Shown here piece after piece: positions 23,417 through 32,217 of a stretch of DNA of 47,888 nt. Position 1 is the stretch's first letter; the number at the start of each line of letters is the position of its first letter. The notes beneath the pieces are model-generated. The model was not told the DNA's origin, did no database searches, and saw only the letters and a list, made by a program, of their open reading frames with translations. This stretch comes from Treponema socranskii subsp. socranskii VPI DR56BR1116 = ATCC 35536. Its GTDB lineage: Bacteria > Spirochaetota > Spirochaetia > Treponematales > Treponemataceae. Both the position numbers and the translations under genes were made by a program. The stretch is from contig NZ_AVQI01000001.1 of assembly GCF_000468115.1 (NCBI RefSeq), positions 1 through 47,888 on the forward strand, written 5' to 3'.

Positions 23417-24448
23417 TTAGTTCCATGAATTCCGTATAATAAGCTCATTCGGTACGTAATGTTTTTGCGGTATATGCTTCGGATTTCGAAGTTTGTCGAG
23501 CAGGACTTCGCCGGCAATTTCCCCTATCAGCTTCGGGTTTTGCGTAATGGTTGTTAAAGAAGGCGTAATGACTTTGTTCCATAATGTGTCGTCAAAAACG
23601 GTAATGTTCACGTCTTCAGGAACCCTTCTGCCCGATTCAAGTATATATTTGAGTGCGCCGCTTCCGAGACTGTTCATTGTAATAAAGAGAGAATCGATAT
23701 CGGAGTGTTTTAAAAACAGTTGTTTTGCAGCGCTGTATCCCAAATCATCGGAAGGGAGCACCGTAACGGAATATGTCATATCGTACGGTATCTTATTATC
23801 TCTAAGCGCTTGCATAAAACCGTCGTAACGATGTTTAACGTTTGAAAGCATAGAAGGATCGTCGTTGATAATACTTCCATTAATAATGCCGAATTTTTTC
23901 TTTCCGCGCCGTATCTGTTCCGTAACGGCATTATACATTGACGCCCGCGAATCGGATAACACGACGTCATATTGACCATCGGGCAAAAGAGACGGTTCAC
24001 GGTCGATGAAAACAACCGGCATATCGGCTAATTCGGCAATTATTCGCTTTTGATTTAGAACCGGCAAGGCAAGCAGCATTCCTTCAATTTGAAATTTTTT
24101 TAATTGCCGAATAACGGTGCTTGTTACTTCATCATTTTCTTCGCTGTTGCCGAGCAAAAAAGAATAATTGGCTTTGGATAGTACAGGTTCACCGCCGAGC
24201 ATAATCCACATATAAAACGAATTGGAAAATTCGAATTGCGGTAAAAAAGGCGCTATTATGCCTATCAGATTTGAAGATTGTTTCCTAAAGGCAACGCCTA
24301 AAATATTGCGTTCATAACGGAGTTCTTTTATCGCAGTATGTACTTTTTGTGCAGTCGTTTCGGAAACAAAACAAGTGTTGTTGATAACATGAGAAACGGT
24401 AGCTATCGAAACTCCTGCGAGCTTTGCAACATCTTTTATTGTAGCCAT
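23417..24448 (-). CDS. LacI-family repressor of the sugar operon
   Basis: Repressor of 343 aa. N-terminal HTH ATIKDVAKLAGVSIATVSHV with hinge region to residue about 60, then a periplasmic-binding-protein-like effector domain (LIGIIAPFLPQF, PVVFIDREPSL, TVFDD, TTITQNPKLIGEIAGEVLLDKL). It is the first gene of the operon, and a 34-bp perfect palindrome covers its transcription start up to six bases before its ATG. Autoregulation together with the whole sugar operon is therefore likely, with the imported sugar or a derivative as inducer. A palindrome ATGGAAC/GTTCCAT overlaps its stop. Confidence 0.93.
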   Translation of the reverse strand: MATIKDVAKLAGVSIATVSHVINNTCFVSETTAQKVHTAIKELRYERNILGVAFRKQSSNLIGIIAPFLPQFEFSNSFYMWIMLGGEPVLSKANYSFLLGNSEENDEVTSTVIRQLKKFQIEGMLLALPVLNQKRIIAELADMPVVFIDREPSLLPDGQYDVVLSDSRASMYNAVTEQIRRGKKKFGIINGSIINDDPSMLSNVKHRYDGFMQALRDNKIPYDMTYSVTVLPSDDLGYSAAKQLFLKHSDIDSLFITMNSLGSGALKYILESGRRVPEDVNITVFDDTLWNKVITPSLTTITQNPKLIGEIAGEVLLDKLRNPKHIPQKHYVPNELIIRNSWN

Positions 24449-24453
24449 AAAGC

Positions 24454-24487
24454 CCCATTGAAACGTTTATATAAACGTTTCAATGGG
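24454..24487. promoter_or_regulatory. Double LacI-type operator, 34-bp perfect palindrome
   Basis: The segment is fully palindromic around 24470/24471 and contains two copies of the self-palindromic core AAACGTTT (24461-24468 and 24473-24480), centres 12 bp apart. It spans the predicted +1 and ends six bases before the lacI ATG, overlapping the place of the ribosome site. Confidence 0.8.
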
Positions 24488-24490
24488 TAA

Positions 24491-24519
24491 AGTATAAACC
24501 CTAAATTTCAAGTTGTCAA
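24491..24519 (-). promoter_or_regulatory. Promoter of lacI and the sugar operon
   Basis: On the minus strand consensus TTGACA (24519-24514), a 17-bp spacer and TATACT (24496-24491). Predicted +1 about 24484, within the LacI operator. Confidence 0.75.
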
Positions 24520-24544
24520 ATTTTTTCGTAAAAATTTGACAACT
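24511..24544. promoter_or_regulatory. 15-bp inverted repeat over the -35 box of the sugar operon
   Basis: AGTTGTCAAATTTTT (24511-24525), loop TCGT, AAAAATTTGACAACT (24530-24544): a perfect 15-bp stem including the -35 hexamer. No T-run follows, so it is more likely a second protein-binding site or a cruciform than a terminator. The remaining gap to 24672 holds nothing recognisable. Confidence 0.5.
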
Positions 24545-24672
24545 GTCTAAGACAGCGTAAGTGCTTTTTAAAGTCTGTAATTCGTGGGCGGTCACGATGA
24601 TCTGCGCGCAAATTGCGAATCCTAACGGACTATGCAGCCTTACCGAATTCCCCTAGCAGCGTTTGCACAAGC

Positions 24673-25500
24673 TTACCAGCCGCCGGAAGCGCCGCCTCCG
24701 CCGAAGCCGCCGCCCCCGCCTGAAAATCCTCCGGAAGAACCGCCGCTTGAAAAGCCTCCGCCTGAACTCGACGAAAAAAAATCGTTTCCGAATGCCGATC
24801 GGTATATCCTGCTTGAAGGATATCGCCTGTTGTAACGAGCGCTTATCATCGCGAACAGCACATTGATGAGAAAAAAGACGATAAACGCGACGATGGGAAT
24901 GACGTCTGTGGGGACGGCTTCGTTTGTGACGCGCTTTGAAACGAGGTCGGCGTCGTCTGCAACGATTCCGACCATATTTTTTACGCCTGCGGTAATGCCT
25001 TCACCGTAGTCGCCGTTTTGAAAATGCGGCGCGATAACGTTCCGTATGATAAGGCCGCATTTCATATCGGTGAGTTTGTCTTCGAGACCGTAGCCGACTT
25101 CGATGCGTATTTTTCGTTCGGCAAGCGCAACGATGAGGATCGCGCCGTTGTCTTCGTCTTTTTGTCCGAGTTTCCATGTATCGGCGACTCTGATGCCGAA
25201 CGATTCGAGCGAATCGCCTGCAAGCGTTGCGACGGTCAAAACCGCGATTTGCGCGCCTGTCGCCTCTTCGAGCGATTCGAGGAGAGATGTAAGCGCTTCC
25301 GTTTCCGAAGCGTTTAAGAGATTCGCATTGTCGACGACGCGCTCGGTGAGCGGGGGAACGTCGAGCGCCGAAAGCGGAAAAGCCGCGATCAGCAAAAGCG
25401 GACAGAGCAGCGCCGTCACACGGAAAAATTTTATCAACGAAGATGACGGCGCGCTTTTCGAAATCCGAAATGTTCCGGCCTCAATTCGATTCAATACCAT
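24673..25500 (-). CDS. TPM-domain protein with glycine-rich tail (YgcG-like)
   Basis: Secreted or membrane-bound protein of 275 aa. A signal/anchor helix (residues about 22-45) precedes a TPM domain (VVDNANLLNASETEALTSLLESLEEATGAQIAVLTV, DNGAILIVALAERKIRIEVGYGLEDKLTD). Then come one transmembrane helix (VIPIVAFIVFFLINVLFAMIS) and a Gly/Ser-rich end (GGGGGFGGGGASGGW). The family is widespread beside lemA; some TPM proteins were proposed as acid phosphatases or photosystem II repair factors, but the bacterial role is open. Its ATG overlaps the preceding gene by 10 bases, with GGAGG inside that gene. Confidence 0.82.
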   Translation of the reverse strand: MVLNRIEAGTFRISKSAPSSSLIKFFRVTALLCPLLLIAAFPLSALDVPPLTERVVDNANLLNASETEALTSLLESLEEATGAQIAVLTVATLAGDSLESFGIRVADTWKLGQKDEDNGAILIVALAERKIRIEVGYGLEDKLTDMKCGLIIRNVIAPHFQNGDYGEGITAGVKNMVGIVADDADLVSKRVTNEAVPTDVIPIVAFIVFFLINVLFAMISARYNRRYPSSRIYRSAFGNDFFSSSSGGGFSSGGSSGGFSGGGGGFGGGGASGGW

Positions 25501-26195
25501 TCCGCGTCCTCCAGTACGATAAGGCCGTCCGCGAGTTCGTTCGGATTTTCTTCATGTGCGGGAAAGTGTTCGGCGAGGAGTTCTCCGCATTTTTCGATCG
25601 CGCCGATAAAAGCGTCTGCCGCATTTCCGGATTTTATCTCCGCCGCGAGTTCATCCGAAATGATGCGCCACAGGTCGTGCGATATTTTTTTTGAAATGCC
25701 CGAGTCGGCGACGATGCGTACTTGTCGTTCCAAATACGAAATGAAAATCAAAATGCCCGAATGCTCGGCCGTATCGTAAACGCCGCATTCGACGAAGAGT
25801 CGGAATGCACGCCGCGTAACGCTTGCAATCCGAACGCTTTTCGGCACAACGATGCGGTCGAGCGCAGGTATATTAAAAAGTCTGAATGCCGCGGCTATGC
25901 TTACAAAGCACACAAAACCGTACAAGCCCGGCAGCATCCACGTCCGCTCCGTCCACGCAAAGAGACCGTACGTATCGGTTATTTTTCCGGCAAAGGGCAA
26001 GAGAAAAGCAAAGACGACGGCTGAAGCGCATACGGCGGCAAGCAGTTCCCAAAACGCATAGTGCGCGCTTTCCGGAGCGAGTACGATTTTGATTTCACCT
26101 GTCGTCTTCGATTCGGCTTTTGCAACCGCTTCCGCGATTCTATCGAATTCGGTGTTCGAGAGTTTCAGCTTTTTGAGCATGGTCTGCGTTTTCAT
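25491..26195 (-). CDS. TPM-domain membrane protein
   Basis: A 234-aa protein with an N-terminal TPM-like part (FDRIAEAVAKAESKTTGEIKIVLAPES), two transmembrane helices (about 49-67 and 86-104), then the second TPM part (AEHSGILIFISYLERQVRIVADSGI, KISHDLWRIISDELAAEIKSG). The helices split the domain, a known arrangement in this subfamily. It lies 28 nt after lemA and overlaps the next TPM gene, so the three are one operon. The start is uncertain: no good ribosome site is seen, and MLKKLKL five codons later is an alternative. Confidence 0.8.
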   Translation of the reverse strand: MKTQTMLKKLKLSNTEFDRIAEAVAKAESKTTGEIKIVLAPESAHYAFWELLAAVCASAVVFAFLLPFAGKITDTYGLFAWTERTWMLPGLYGFVCFVSIAAAFRLFNIPALDRIVVPKSVRIASVTRRAFRLFVECGVYDTAEHSGILIFISYLERQVRIVADSGISKKISHDLWRIISDELAAEIKSGNAADAFIGAIEKCGELLAEHFPAHEENPNELADGLIVLEDAEWY

Positions 26196-26223
26196 ATATC
26201 ATTCACTATGCCTGCGGCGGCTT

Positions 26224-26829
26224 TTAAAACTGCACTTTCGGAGCCGACTGCGCTTCACCGTCTGCGCTGAAATATTGCTTTGCGGCAAATCTGCCGAAGG
26301 ACGCGATAAAATTATTCGGAAGCCTTCTGATATATGAGTTGAACTCTTGGGCGGCTTCGTTATAACGCTGTCGCGCAACGGCGATGCGGTTTTCGGTTCC
26401 TTCGAGCTGATCCTGCAGTGCGAGAAAATTGGTGTTCGCTTTGAGTTCGGGATAATTTTCCGCGACGGCCAAAAGCCGCTGCAAGCTTCCGGAAAGACTG
26501 CTTTGAATTTGCTGGTAACGCGCAAAGGCTTCCGGATTCGTTAAAATCGATTCGTCGACATTGACGACACCGCCTGCACGCGACCTCGCTTCCGTAACTT
26601 GCGTGAGTACGTCGCTTTCGTGACTCGCGTATCCTTTGACGGTCGAAACGAGATTCGGAATCAAATCATACCTGCGCTGATATTGATTTTGCACTTCCGC
26701 CCATCGGCTCGTGACGCTCTCGTCCATCGTCACCATATTGTTGTAAACGCCGCACCCGCGCGATGCGAACAAAAAAACGATTGCCGCGGCTGCGATGAGC
26801 GCCGTCAGTCCCTTTGATAATTTTGCCAT
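26224..26829 (-). CDS. lemA: LemA family protein
   Basis: A 201-aa protein with an N-terminal membrane anchor (GLTALIAAAAIVFLFASRG) and a helical LemA domain: YNNMVTMDESVTSRWAEVQNQYQRRYDLIPNLVSTVKGYASHES, AVAENYPELKANTNFLALQDQLEGTENRIAVARQRYNEAAQEFN and IRRLPNNFIASFG are all canonical. The start at 26829 is chosen because GAGG is seven bases upstream; the ATG two codons earlier is too close to it. It heads the LemA-TPM-TPM operon. Function is unknown, thought to be envelope-related. Confidence 0.92.
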   Translation of the reverse strand: MAKLSKGLTALIAAAAIVFLFASRGCGVYNNMVTMDESVTSRWAEVQNQYQRRYDLIPNLVSTVKGYASHESDVLTQVTEARSRAGGVVNVDESILTNPEAFARYQQIQSSLSGSLQRLLAVAENYPELKANTNFLALQDQLEGTENRIAVARQRYNEAAQEFNSYIRRLPNNFIASFGRFAAKQYFSADGEAQSAPKVQF

Positions 26830-26956
26830 GATCATTCCTCTGTAAAAATAATGTATATGCGTTTATACTATACCGCTTTTTCGCTGCAGAAATCTATACG
26901 CCATATTGAAAAAAAAAGCTATTATCTATAATATAAAACAATAAGAGGCGTAAAAT

Positions 26957-28351
26957 ATGACAGATGAAAAATATGATTTTACGATTGAAACGCTTGGACA
27001 GTGTAAAATCTCTTCTCCGATCCAGCTTTCCAATGTCATCGGAGATTTCCGTGCAAACTATGTCAAAGACGATTCGTTTGTGCGTTACAGTGTAAACGTA
27101 TTTCACGGCGGCGAAGAAGACGATCAGACATCGGCAAACCTCATGCAAAAAGCAGGCCCTCGTCAATATATCTATTTCGATCCGAATCACGTAAAGGCGG
27201 GCATCTGCACGTGCGGCGGACTCTGCCCCGGTCTCAACGATGTTATCAGAGCGATCGTGCGCAGTTTGTACTACCGTTACGGCGTGCGCCGCATACTCGG
27301 TTTTCAATACGGCTTCAAAGGTTTTTTTCCCGATCAGGGATTCGAAACGATCGAGCTGACACCCGACAAAGTCGACGAGATTCATAAAATCGGCGGTTCC
27401 GTACTCGGTACGAGCAGAGGCGGCGGCGACCGCGTTTCGGACGTGGTCGACTGTATCGAAAAGCTCGGCATCAGCATGATGTTTATCATCGGCGGCGACG
27501 GAACGCAGCGCGGCGCACTCGATATCGCAAACGAAATAGAGCGGCGCGGATTGAAAGTTGCCGTCATCGGTATTCCGAAAACGGTCGACAACGATCTTTT
27601 GTTTATCGATCGGTCGTTCGGTTTTGAAACGGCGGTGCAGCAGGCGAAGGAAGCCGTCGCGTCGATCCACATGGAAGCGCATTCGCAGATCAACGGCATC
27701 GGCTTGGTAAAACTCATGGGGCGGGAATCGGGATTTATCGCTGCCGAAACGGCGCTCGCGTGCCACGAAGCGAATTTCTGTCTCATACCCGAAGTTCCGT
27801 TCGATATGGACGGACCGAACGGATTCCTTTCGTACCTCGAACAGCGCTTAAAAGAGCGTCACCACGCCGTCGTTATCGTTGCAGAAGGTGCGGGACAGGA
27901 ACTGCTCACAAAGACGAACGAAACGGATGCTTCAGGCAATATCAAACTTGCGGATATCGGCGTATACCTTCGCGACGAAATCACGAAGTATTTTAAAAAC
28001 AAGCACTTTCATATCAATCTAAAATACATCGATCCGGGTTATCAAATCCGAGCGGCCGTTACGACGGCGAACGATTCCATCTACTGTGAGCGCCTCGGCA
28101 ACAACGCCGTCCACGCGGCGATGGCCGGCAAAACGAAGATGGTCGTCGGTCTCGTGCACGATAAATTCGTCCACATTCCCATAAGCGAAGTGACGCGCCA
28201 TCGCAACGTCGTCGACACCGAAGGCGCGCTGTGGCGCGATGCGCTCGAAGCGACCGATCAGCCGATCCTCATGGTAAACAATATGGAATCCGCCCGCGAG
28301 CGCACGGCAAAGGCCGCCTGCGACAGCAGAAAAAAACCGAGCGAAAAATAA
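26957..28351 (+). CDS. 6-phosphofructokinase, plant/trypanosomatid-type clade
   Basis: Glycolytic enzyme phosphorylating fructose 6-phosphate, 464 aa. Motifs: [20 protein letters not shown] (82-101), GGDGTQRGA (179-187), [10 protein letters not shown] (205-214), LMGRESGF (253-260). Gly after GGD and Asn in KTVDND are the residues expected of ATP-using enzymes; PPi-dependent enzymes usually have GGDD and KT(I/V)DGD. Lys in PKTVDND is shared by plant and trypanosomatid ATP-PFKs and PPi enzymes. Spirochaetes often carry two PFK types, so the phosphoryl donor is best left as probably ATP. It has an AGAGG ribosome site and is followed after one base by the IMP cyclohydrolase gene. Confidence 0.88.
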   Translation: MTDEKYDFTIETLGQCKISSPIQLSNVIGDFRANYVKDDSFVRYSVNVFHGGEEDDQTSANLMQKAGPRQYIYFDPNHVKAGICTCGGLCPGLNDVIRAIVRSLYYRYGVRRILGFQYGFKGFFPDQGFETIELTPDKVDEIHKIGGSVLGTSRGGGDRVSDVVDCIEKLGISMMFIIGGDGTQRGALDIANEIERRGLKVAVIGIPKTVDNDLLFIDRSFGFETAVQQAKEAVASIHMEAHSQINGIGLVKLMGRESGFIAAETALACHEANFCLIPEVPFDMDGPNGFLSYLEQRLKERHHAVVIVAEGAGQELLTKTNETDASGNIKLADIGVYLRDEITKYFKNKHFHINLKYIDPGYQIRAAVTTANDSIYCERLGNNAVHAAMAGKTKMVVGLVHDKFVHIPISEVTRHRNVVDTEGALWRDALEATDQPILMVNNMESARERTAKAACDSRKKPSEK

Positions 28352-28352
28352 C

Positions 28353-29066
28353 ATGAAACCTCTTTCCCTCTCCGAAACGCTGAAACAGAACGAATATCCC
28401 GGCCGCGGCATCGTACTCGGAAAATCCGAAGACGGCTCTGCCGCAGTTGCCGCGTATTTTATTATGGGCAGAAGCGAAAACAGCAGGAACCGCATTTTCG
28501 TTTCCGACGGTGAGGGGATCCGTACCGAAGCTTTCGACGCTTCTAAAATGGAAGATCCGAGTTTAATAATTTACGCTCCGGTGCGCGTGCTCGGTCAAAA
28601 TACGATCGTTACGAACGGAGACCAAACCGATACGCTGTACGAAGGCTTGTCAAATGGGCTGACATTCGAACAGGCGCTCCGCTCCCGCACATTCGAACCG
28701 GACGAGCCGAACTACACGCCGCGCATTTCCGGCCTGTTGCACGTCGAAAACGGATTCTGCGACTACGCGCTTTCGATCCTCAAAAGCGACAACGGAAATC
28801 CTGAAAGTGCGTGCCGCTTTACATTCGCATACGACAATCCGCAGGACGGCGTCGGACGCTTTATACACACGTACCGCGGGAACGGAAATCCGCTTCCGAG
28901 CTTTGAAGGAGAACCGGTACCCGTCGTCATCCGCGGCGATATCGACGTCTTTACGAATCGAATATGGGAAAGCCTCAATGAGAACAATAAAGTGTCGCTC
29001 TTTACACGTTTTATAAAAATAGAAACCGGCGAATGCGAAACGCGCATCGTCAATAAAAACGCTTAA
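28353..29066 (+). CDS. IMP cyclohydrolase, PurO-like (PF07826 type)
   Basis: A 237-aa protein recognised by the start EYPGRGIVLGKSEDG followed by AAYFIMGRSENSRNRIF, IIYAPVRVLG, IVTNGDQTDTLYEGL and YTPRISG, typical of the stand-alone IMP cyclohydrolase family first known from archaea. That enzyme closes FAICAR to IMP, the last step of de novo purine synthesis, usually done in bacteria by the PurH C-terminal domain's partner. It starts one base after the phosphofructokinase stop, so it is co-transcribed and coupled. Pairing purine ring closure with glycolysis is odd. purA, which uses IMP, lies 11 kb away. Confidence 0.8.
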   Translation: MKPLSLSETLKQNEYPGRGIVLGKSEDGSAAVAAYFIMGRSENSRNRIFVSDGEGIRTEAFDASKMEDPSLIIYAPVRVLGQNTIVTNGDQTDTLYEGLSNGLTFEQALRSRTFEPDEPNYTPRISGLLHVENGFCDYALSILKSDNGNPESACRFTFAYDNPQDGVGRFIHTYRGNGNPLPSFEGEPVPVVIRGDIDVFTNRIWESLNENNKVSLFTRFIKIETGECETRIVNKNA

Positions 29067-29090
29067 TCGGCCGAGTCCGGCATATCCGCG

Positions 29091-30542
29091 TTATTCGATT
29101 TCGTAGCTTTCGCCGTATTTTACGATCGTCACATTCGGGTAGCCGTGTTCGGCGAGGTAGCCTTTGAAAAACGCCTGAGCATCTTTTTCGCCGTGCACCA
29201 TAAAGATCTGTTTGAGGCGGCTCGTGTCGACAGCGTCGAGCCACGCCGTGATTTCCGTATAATCGGCGTGAGCGCTGAACGCGTCTATCTGTTCGACGGA
29301 CGCACGCACCTCATAAAAGTCGTTCATTATCTTCACTTCTTTGTCGCCGTCGAGGATTCTGCGTCCGAGCGTGTTTTCCGCCATATAACCGACCGCGAGA
29401 ATGATATTGCGTTCGTCGCCGATATTGTTTGCGAGGTGATGGAGTACGCGCCCGGCTTCGCACATACCGTCCGCGCTGATGATGATCATGGGACCGTCTT
29501 TTTTGTTAAGCGCTTTGGATTCGTCGACGCTCGCCGTAAAGTTGAGCGAGCTGAAGCCGAAGGGATTTTTGTGATGTTTTAAAAACGCTTCGTTCGTCTC
29601 TTCGTCGTAACATTCGGGGTGCACTTTGAACACGCTCGTTGCGTTCGTCGCCATCGGAGAATCGACGTAGATCGGGATGTTCGGTATTTTTTTTGCATCG
29701 ACGAGCAAGTGCAGGTAAAACACCAATTCCTGCGCGCGTTCGATCGCAAACGAGGGGATGATGATTTTTCCGCCGCGGCGAACCGCTTCATTGACGACGC
29801 GTTCGAGTTCGTGCATAGCGAACTCTTTTTCGGCGTGCTTGCGGTTGCCGTATGTGCTTTCGATGTAGATGTAGTCGGGCGCGGGCACCTTCGTTTCGGG
29901 ATCGCGGATGATCGGCTGGTTGCGTCTTCCCAAATCGCCGGTATACAAAATGCGCGTTTCGTTTTCGCCCGCGTGTCCCGGATGCGGCGCGTTGATTTTT
30001 CCGTGCAAGCCTTTTATCGTAACGCTTGCAAACGCCGAACCGAGGATGTGCCCCGCGTCGAAAAATTCGAGTTCGACGTCGGGCGCGATGTACATTTTTC
30101 GGTTGTACGAAAGAGAGACGATTTGATTCGCGGTTGCGATGCAGTCGCGTTCCGAAAAAAGCGGCTGCCACGTAAATCTTTCGCCCCGCCTATCGGCTTT
30201 TTTCTTCAAAAATTCGGCGTCTTTCGCCTGGATACGCGCGCTGTCCATCATGACGATGTTCGCTATGTCGCGAGTTGCCGGCGTCGCATAGATATTGCCG
30301 GTAAATCCCTTTCGCACGAGTACGGGAAGCTGTCCGCAGTGGTCGAGGTGTCCGTGCGTCAAAATCACCGCTTCGACTTTATCCGCTGCGATCGTAAAAT
30401 TGCGGTTTTTTTCGTCGGCCGTTTTCCGCTTGCCTTGAAACGCGCCGCAGTCCACCATAAACGTACGCCCGTCGATTTCAAATATGTGTTTCGAACCGGT
30501 TACTTCTTCGGCCGCACCGAGCGAATACAGCTTGATCCCCAT
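29091..30542 (-). CDS. MBL-fold beta-CASP RNA-processing-type nuclease
   Basis: Metallo-beta-lactamase-fold protein of 483 aa of the CPSF73/YSH1-like class. Metal motif THGHLDHCG (62-70), DAGHILGSAF, YTGDLGR, then the beta-CASP domain with DSPMA, IISADGMCEAGRVLHHL and SAHADYTEI. The C-terminal part VHGEKDAQ is typical of the RNA-cutting family. It is expected to cleave RNA in the cytoplasm; the substrate is unknown. Conventional promoter (TTGAGC-17-TAGTAT, 30592-30564) and AAGGAG ribosome site upstream. It converges with the IMP cyclohydrolase gene, 24 bp apart. Confidence 0.88.
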   Translation of the reverse strand: MGIKLYSLGAAEEVTGSKHIFEIDGRTFMVDCGAFQGKRKTADEKNRNFTIAADKVEAVILTHGHLDHCGQLPVLVRKGFTGNIYATPATRDIANIVMMDSARIQAKDAEFLKKKADRRGERFTWQPLFSERDCIATANQIVSLSYNRKMYIAPDVELEFFDAGHILGSAFASVTIKGLHGKINAPHPGHAGENETRILYTGDLGRRNQPIIRDPETKVPAPDYIYIESTYGNRKHAEKEFAMHELERVVNEAVRRGGKIIIPSFAIERAQELVFYLHLLVDAKKIPNIPIYVDSPMATNATSVFKVHPECYDEETNEAFLKHHKNPFGFSSLNFTASVDESKALNKKDGPMIIISADGMCEAGRVLHHLANNIGDERNIILAVGYMAENTLGRRILDGDKEVKIMNDFYEVRASVEQIDAFSAHADYTEITAWLDAVDTSRLKQIFMVHGEKDAQAFFKGYLAEHGYPNVTIVKYGESYEIE

Positions 30543-30563
30543 CGTACAACTCCTTGCATACGT

Positions 30564-30592
30564 ATACTATTGCAATTTACCGCATTGCTCAA
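30564..30592 (-). promoter_or_regulatory. Promoter of the MBL nuclease gene
   Basis: On the minus strand TTGAGC (30592-30587), a 17-bp spacer and TAGTAT (30569-30564). The leader is short but contains AAGGAG. In the same 168-bp gap a TATACT (30658-30663) may serve the divergent HDOD gene. Confidence 0.4.
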
Positions 30593-30711
30593 GTAAACGA
30601 ATACGACACGCAATGAGAGTATGCGATAAAAGTATTTCCCTTTTTTTTAATATATGGTATACTTTGTTAATCAATTTTAAACCGATTTTCTATCGGTAAT
30701 TCGGAGATATC

Positions 30712-32205
30712 ATGGCTGTACAAAAAATGGCAGTCGATCTTGAAAAGATCAAAATGGCGATTCATTCGGGCATCCCGCTTTCGATCACGACATATACGCT
30801 GCCGCGCGAGATGGAAACGTATATGGGCGACATACTCAGTGCATTTTTGACCGAGTTGGATCAGCAGCAGATGATTCAATATTTGAGTTATTGTTTGAGC
30901 GAGCTTATGACGAATGCGAAAAAGGCGAATACAAAGCGCGTCTATTTTGCGGAAAAAAAGCTCAACATCATGGATCCGGGCGATTATAAAGCCGGTATGA
31001 CGACGTTTAAAGTCGACACGCTTAACAATATCGAACATTATCTGCAGCTGCAAAAACAAGCGCGTTTATACGTAAAGCTTTTCCTGCAAGTCCGCGCAAA
31101 TAAAATAAAAATCGAAGTACATAACAACTGTCCGCTCACTGTTTTCGAATACAAGCGCATTCACGACAAACTCACACGGGCGCAGCAGTACGCATCGATG
31201 GAAGAAGCGCTTTCGCAGATTCTCGACGATTCCGAAGGCGCGGGACTCGGCCTCATCATTATGATTTTGATGCTAGAAAAGATCGGCTTAACTGAAGAGA
31301 ATTTTCAAACGGTTTCGGAAAACGGCGAAACGATCACGCGCATCATATTGCCGGTCAGCGAAAAGACAAAGCGCGAACTTTCGATCGTCGCGCTGGAATT
31401 TATTAAAACCATAAACGATTTGCCGCAGTTCCCCGACAATATCGTGCGGCTCAACAGACTTTTAAACGATCCCGATTCGAAGATGTCGGACATAGCGATG
31501 CAGATCAGCAACGATGCGACGCTTACCGGTGAATTATTAAAACTCGTCAACTCCGCGGCTTTTGCGCTTGCAAATCCGTGTGCGAATATAGCAGATGCGG
31601 TAAAGCTCGTCGGCATCCGCGGTATCAGAAACTTGCTGTACAGTATCGGATCGATTAGAACGTTCGAAAGGGTTCCGGGCAGCAAAAAAGGGTTGTGGGC
31701 GCACGCGTATCAAGTTGCATTCTATTCGTACAATATGGCGCGCAATTTTTGTGCGAACGAACGCGCTGTCATCGACGACGCGTACATCTGCGGACTTTTG
31801 CACGATATGGGAAAGATCATCTTTGAAACGGCGCATCCCGATTTGCTCGAACGGGTTATGACGGTTTGCAGCAGTAAAGGCATCGCAAAAGAAACCTTCG
31901 AAAAATTGATATCGGGCGTAAACCACGGCGAAATCGGTGCGCGTGTTGCGGAAAAGTGGAATTTTCCGGAAACAATTTCAAACGTCATCCGCTATCACCA
32001 CGAACCGGAAGAAGCGCCGAAGGATATCAGAAAGCTCGTATCTCTCGTATACCTTGCGGATGCGACCGTGCACTATCAAAAAGAAGACATCGATTTTTAT
32101 CAAATCGATCCCGCGGTGCTCTCGCTTTTCAATATCACGTCGGAAGCGCAGCTGAAATCCATCGCCGACAGACTGTACATCGCATTTAAGCGCGACCGAA
32201 TATAA
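30712..32205 (+). CDS. HATPase-like plus HDOD signalling protein
   Basis: Cytoplasmic signalling protein of 497 aa with an unusual architecture. Residues about 40-215 resemble a histidine-kinase/anti-sigma-type ATPase: N-box SELMTNAKKAN (63-73) and glycine box EGAGLGLIIMI (175-185). The usual DxGxG G1 box is not seen; VHNNCPL occupies that place. Residues about 230-430 form an HDOD domain (LPQFPDNIVRLNRLL, LLKLVNSAAF, AHAYQVAFYSYNMA, GLLHDMGK with HD at 364-365, NHGEIGARVAEKWNFPETI, IRYHHEP). HDOD proteins act in regulatory cascades and often lack phosphodiesterase activity, though the HD pair is kept here. GGAG precedes the ATG. No His phosphorylation site is evident. Confidence 0.8.
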   Translation: MAVQKMAVDLEKIKMAIHSGIPLSITTYTLPREMETYMGDILSAFLTELDQQQMIQYLSYCLSELMTNAKKANTKRVYFAEKKLNIMDPGDYKAGMTTFKVDTLNNIEHYLQLQKQARLYVKLFLQVRANKIKIEVHNNCPLTVFEYKRIHDKLTRAQQYASMEEALSQILDDSEGAGLGLIIMILMLEKIGLTEENFQTVSENGETITRIILPVSEKTKRELSIVALEFIKTINDLPQFPDNIVRLNRLLNDPDSKMSDIAMQISNDATLTGELLKLVNSAAFALANPCANIADAVKLVGIRGIRNLLYSIGSIRTFERVPGSKKGLWAHAYQVAFYSYNMARNFCANERAVIDDAYICGLLHDMGKIIFETAHPDLLERVMTVCSSKGIAKETFEKLISGVNHGEIGARVAEKWNFPETISNVIRYHHEPEEAPKDIRKLVSLVYLADATVHYQKEDIDFYQIDPAVLSLFNITSEAQLKSIADRLYIAFKRDRI

Positions 32206-32217
32206 ATTAATAATTAA

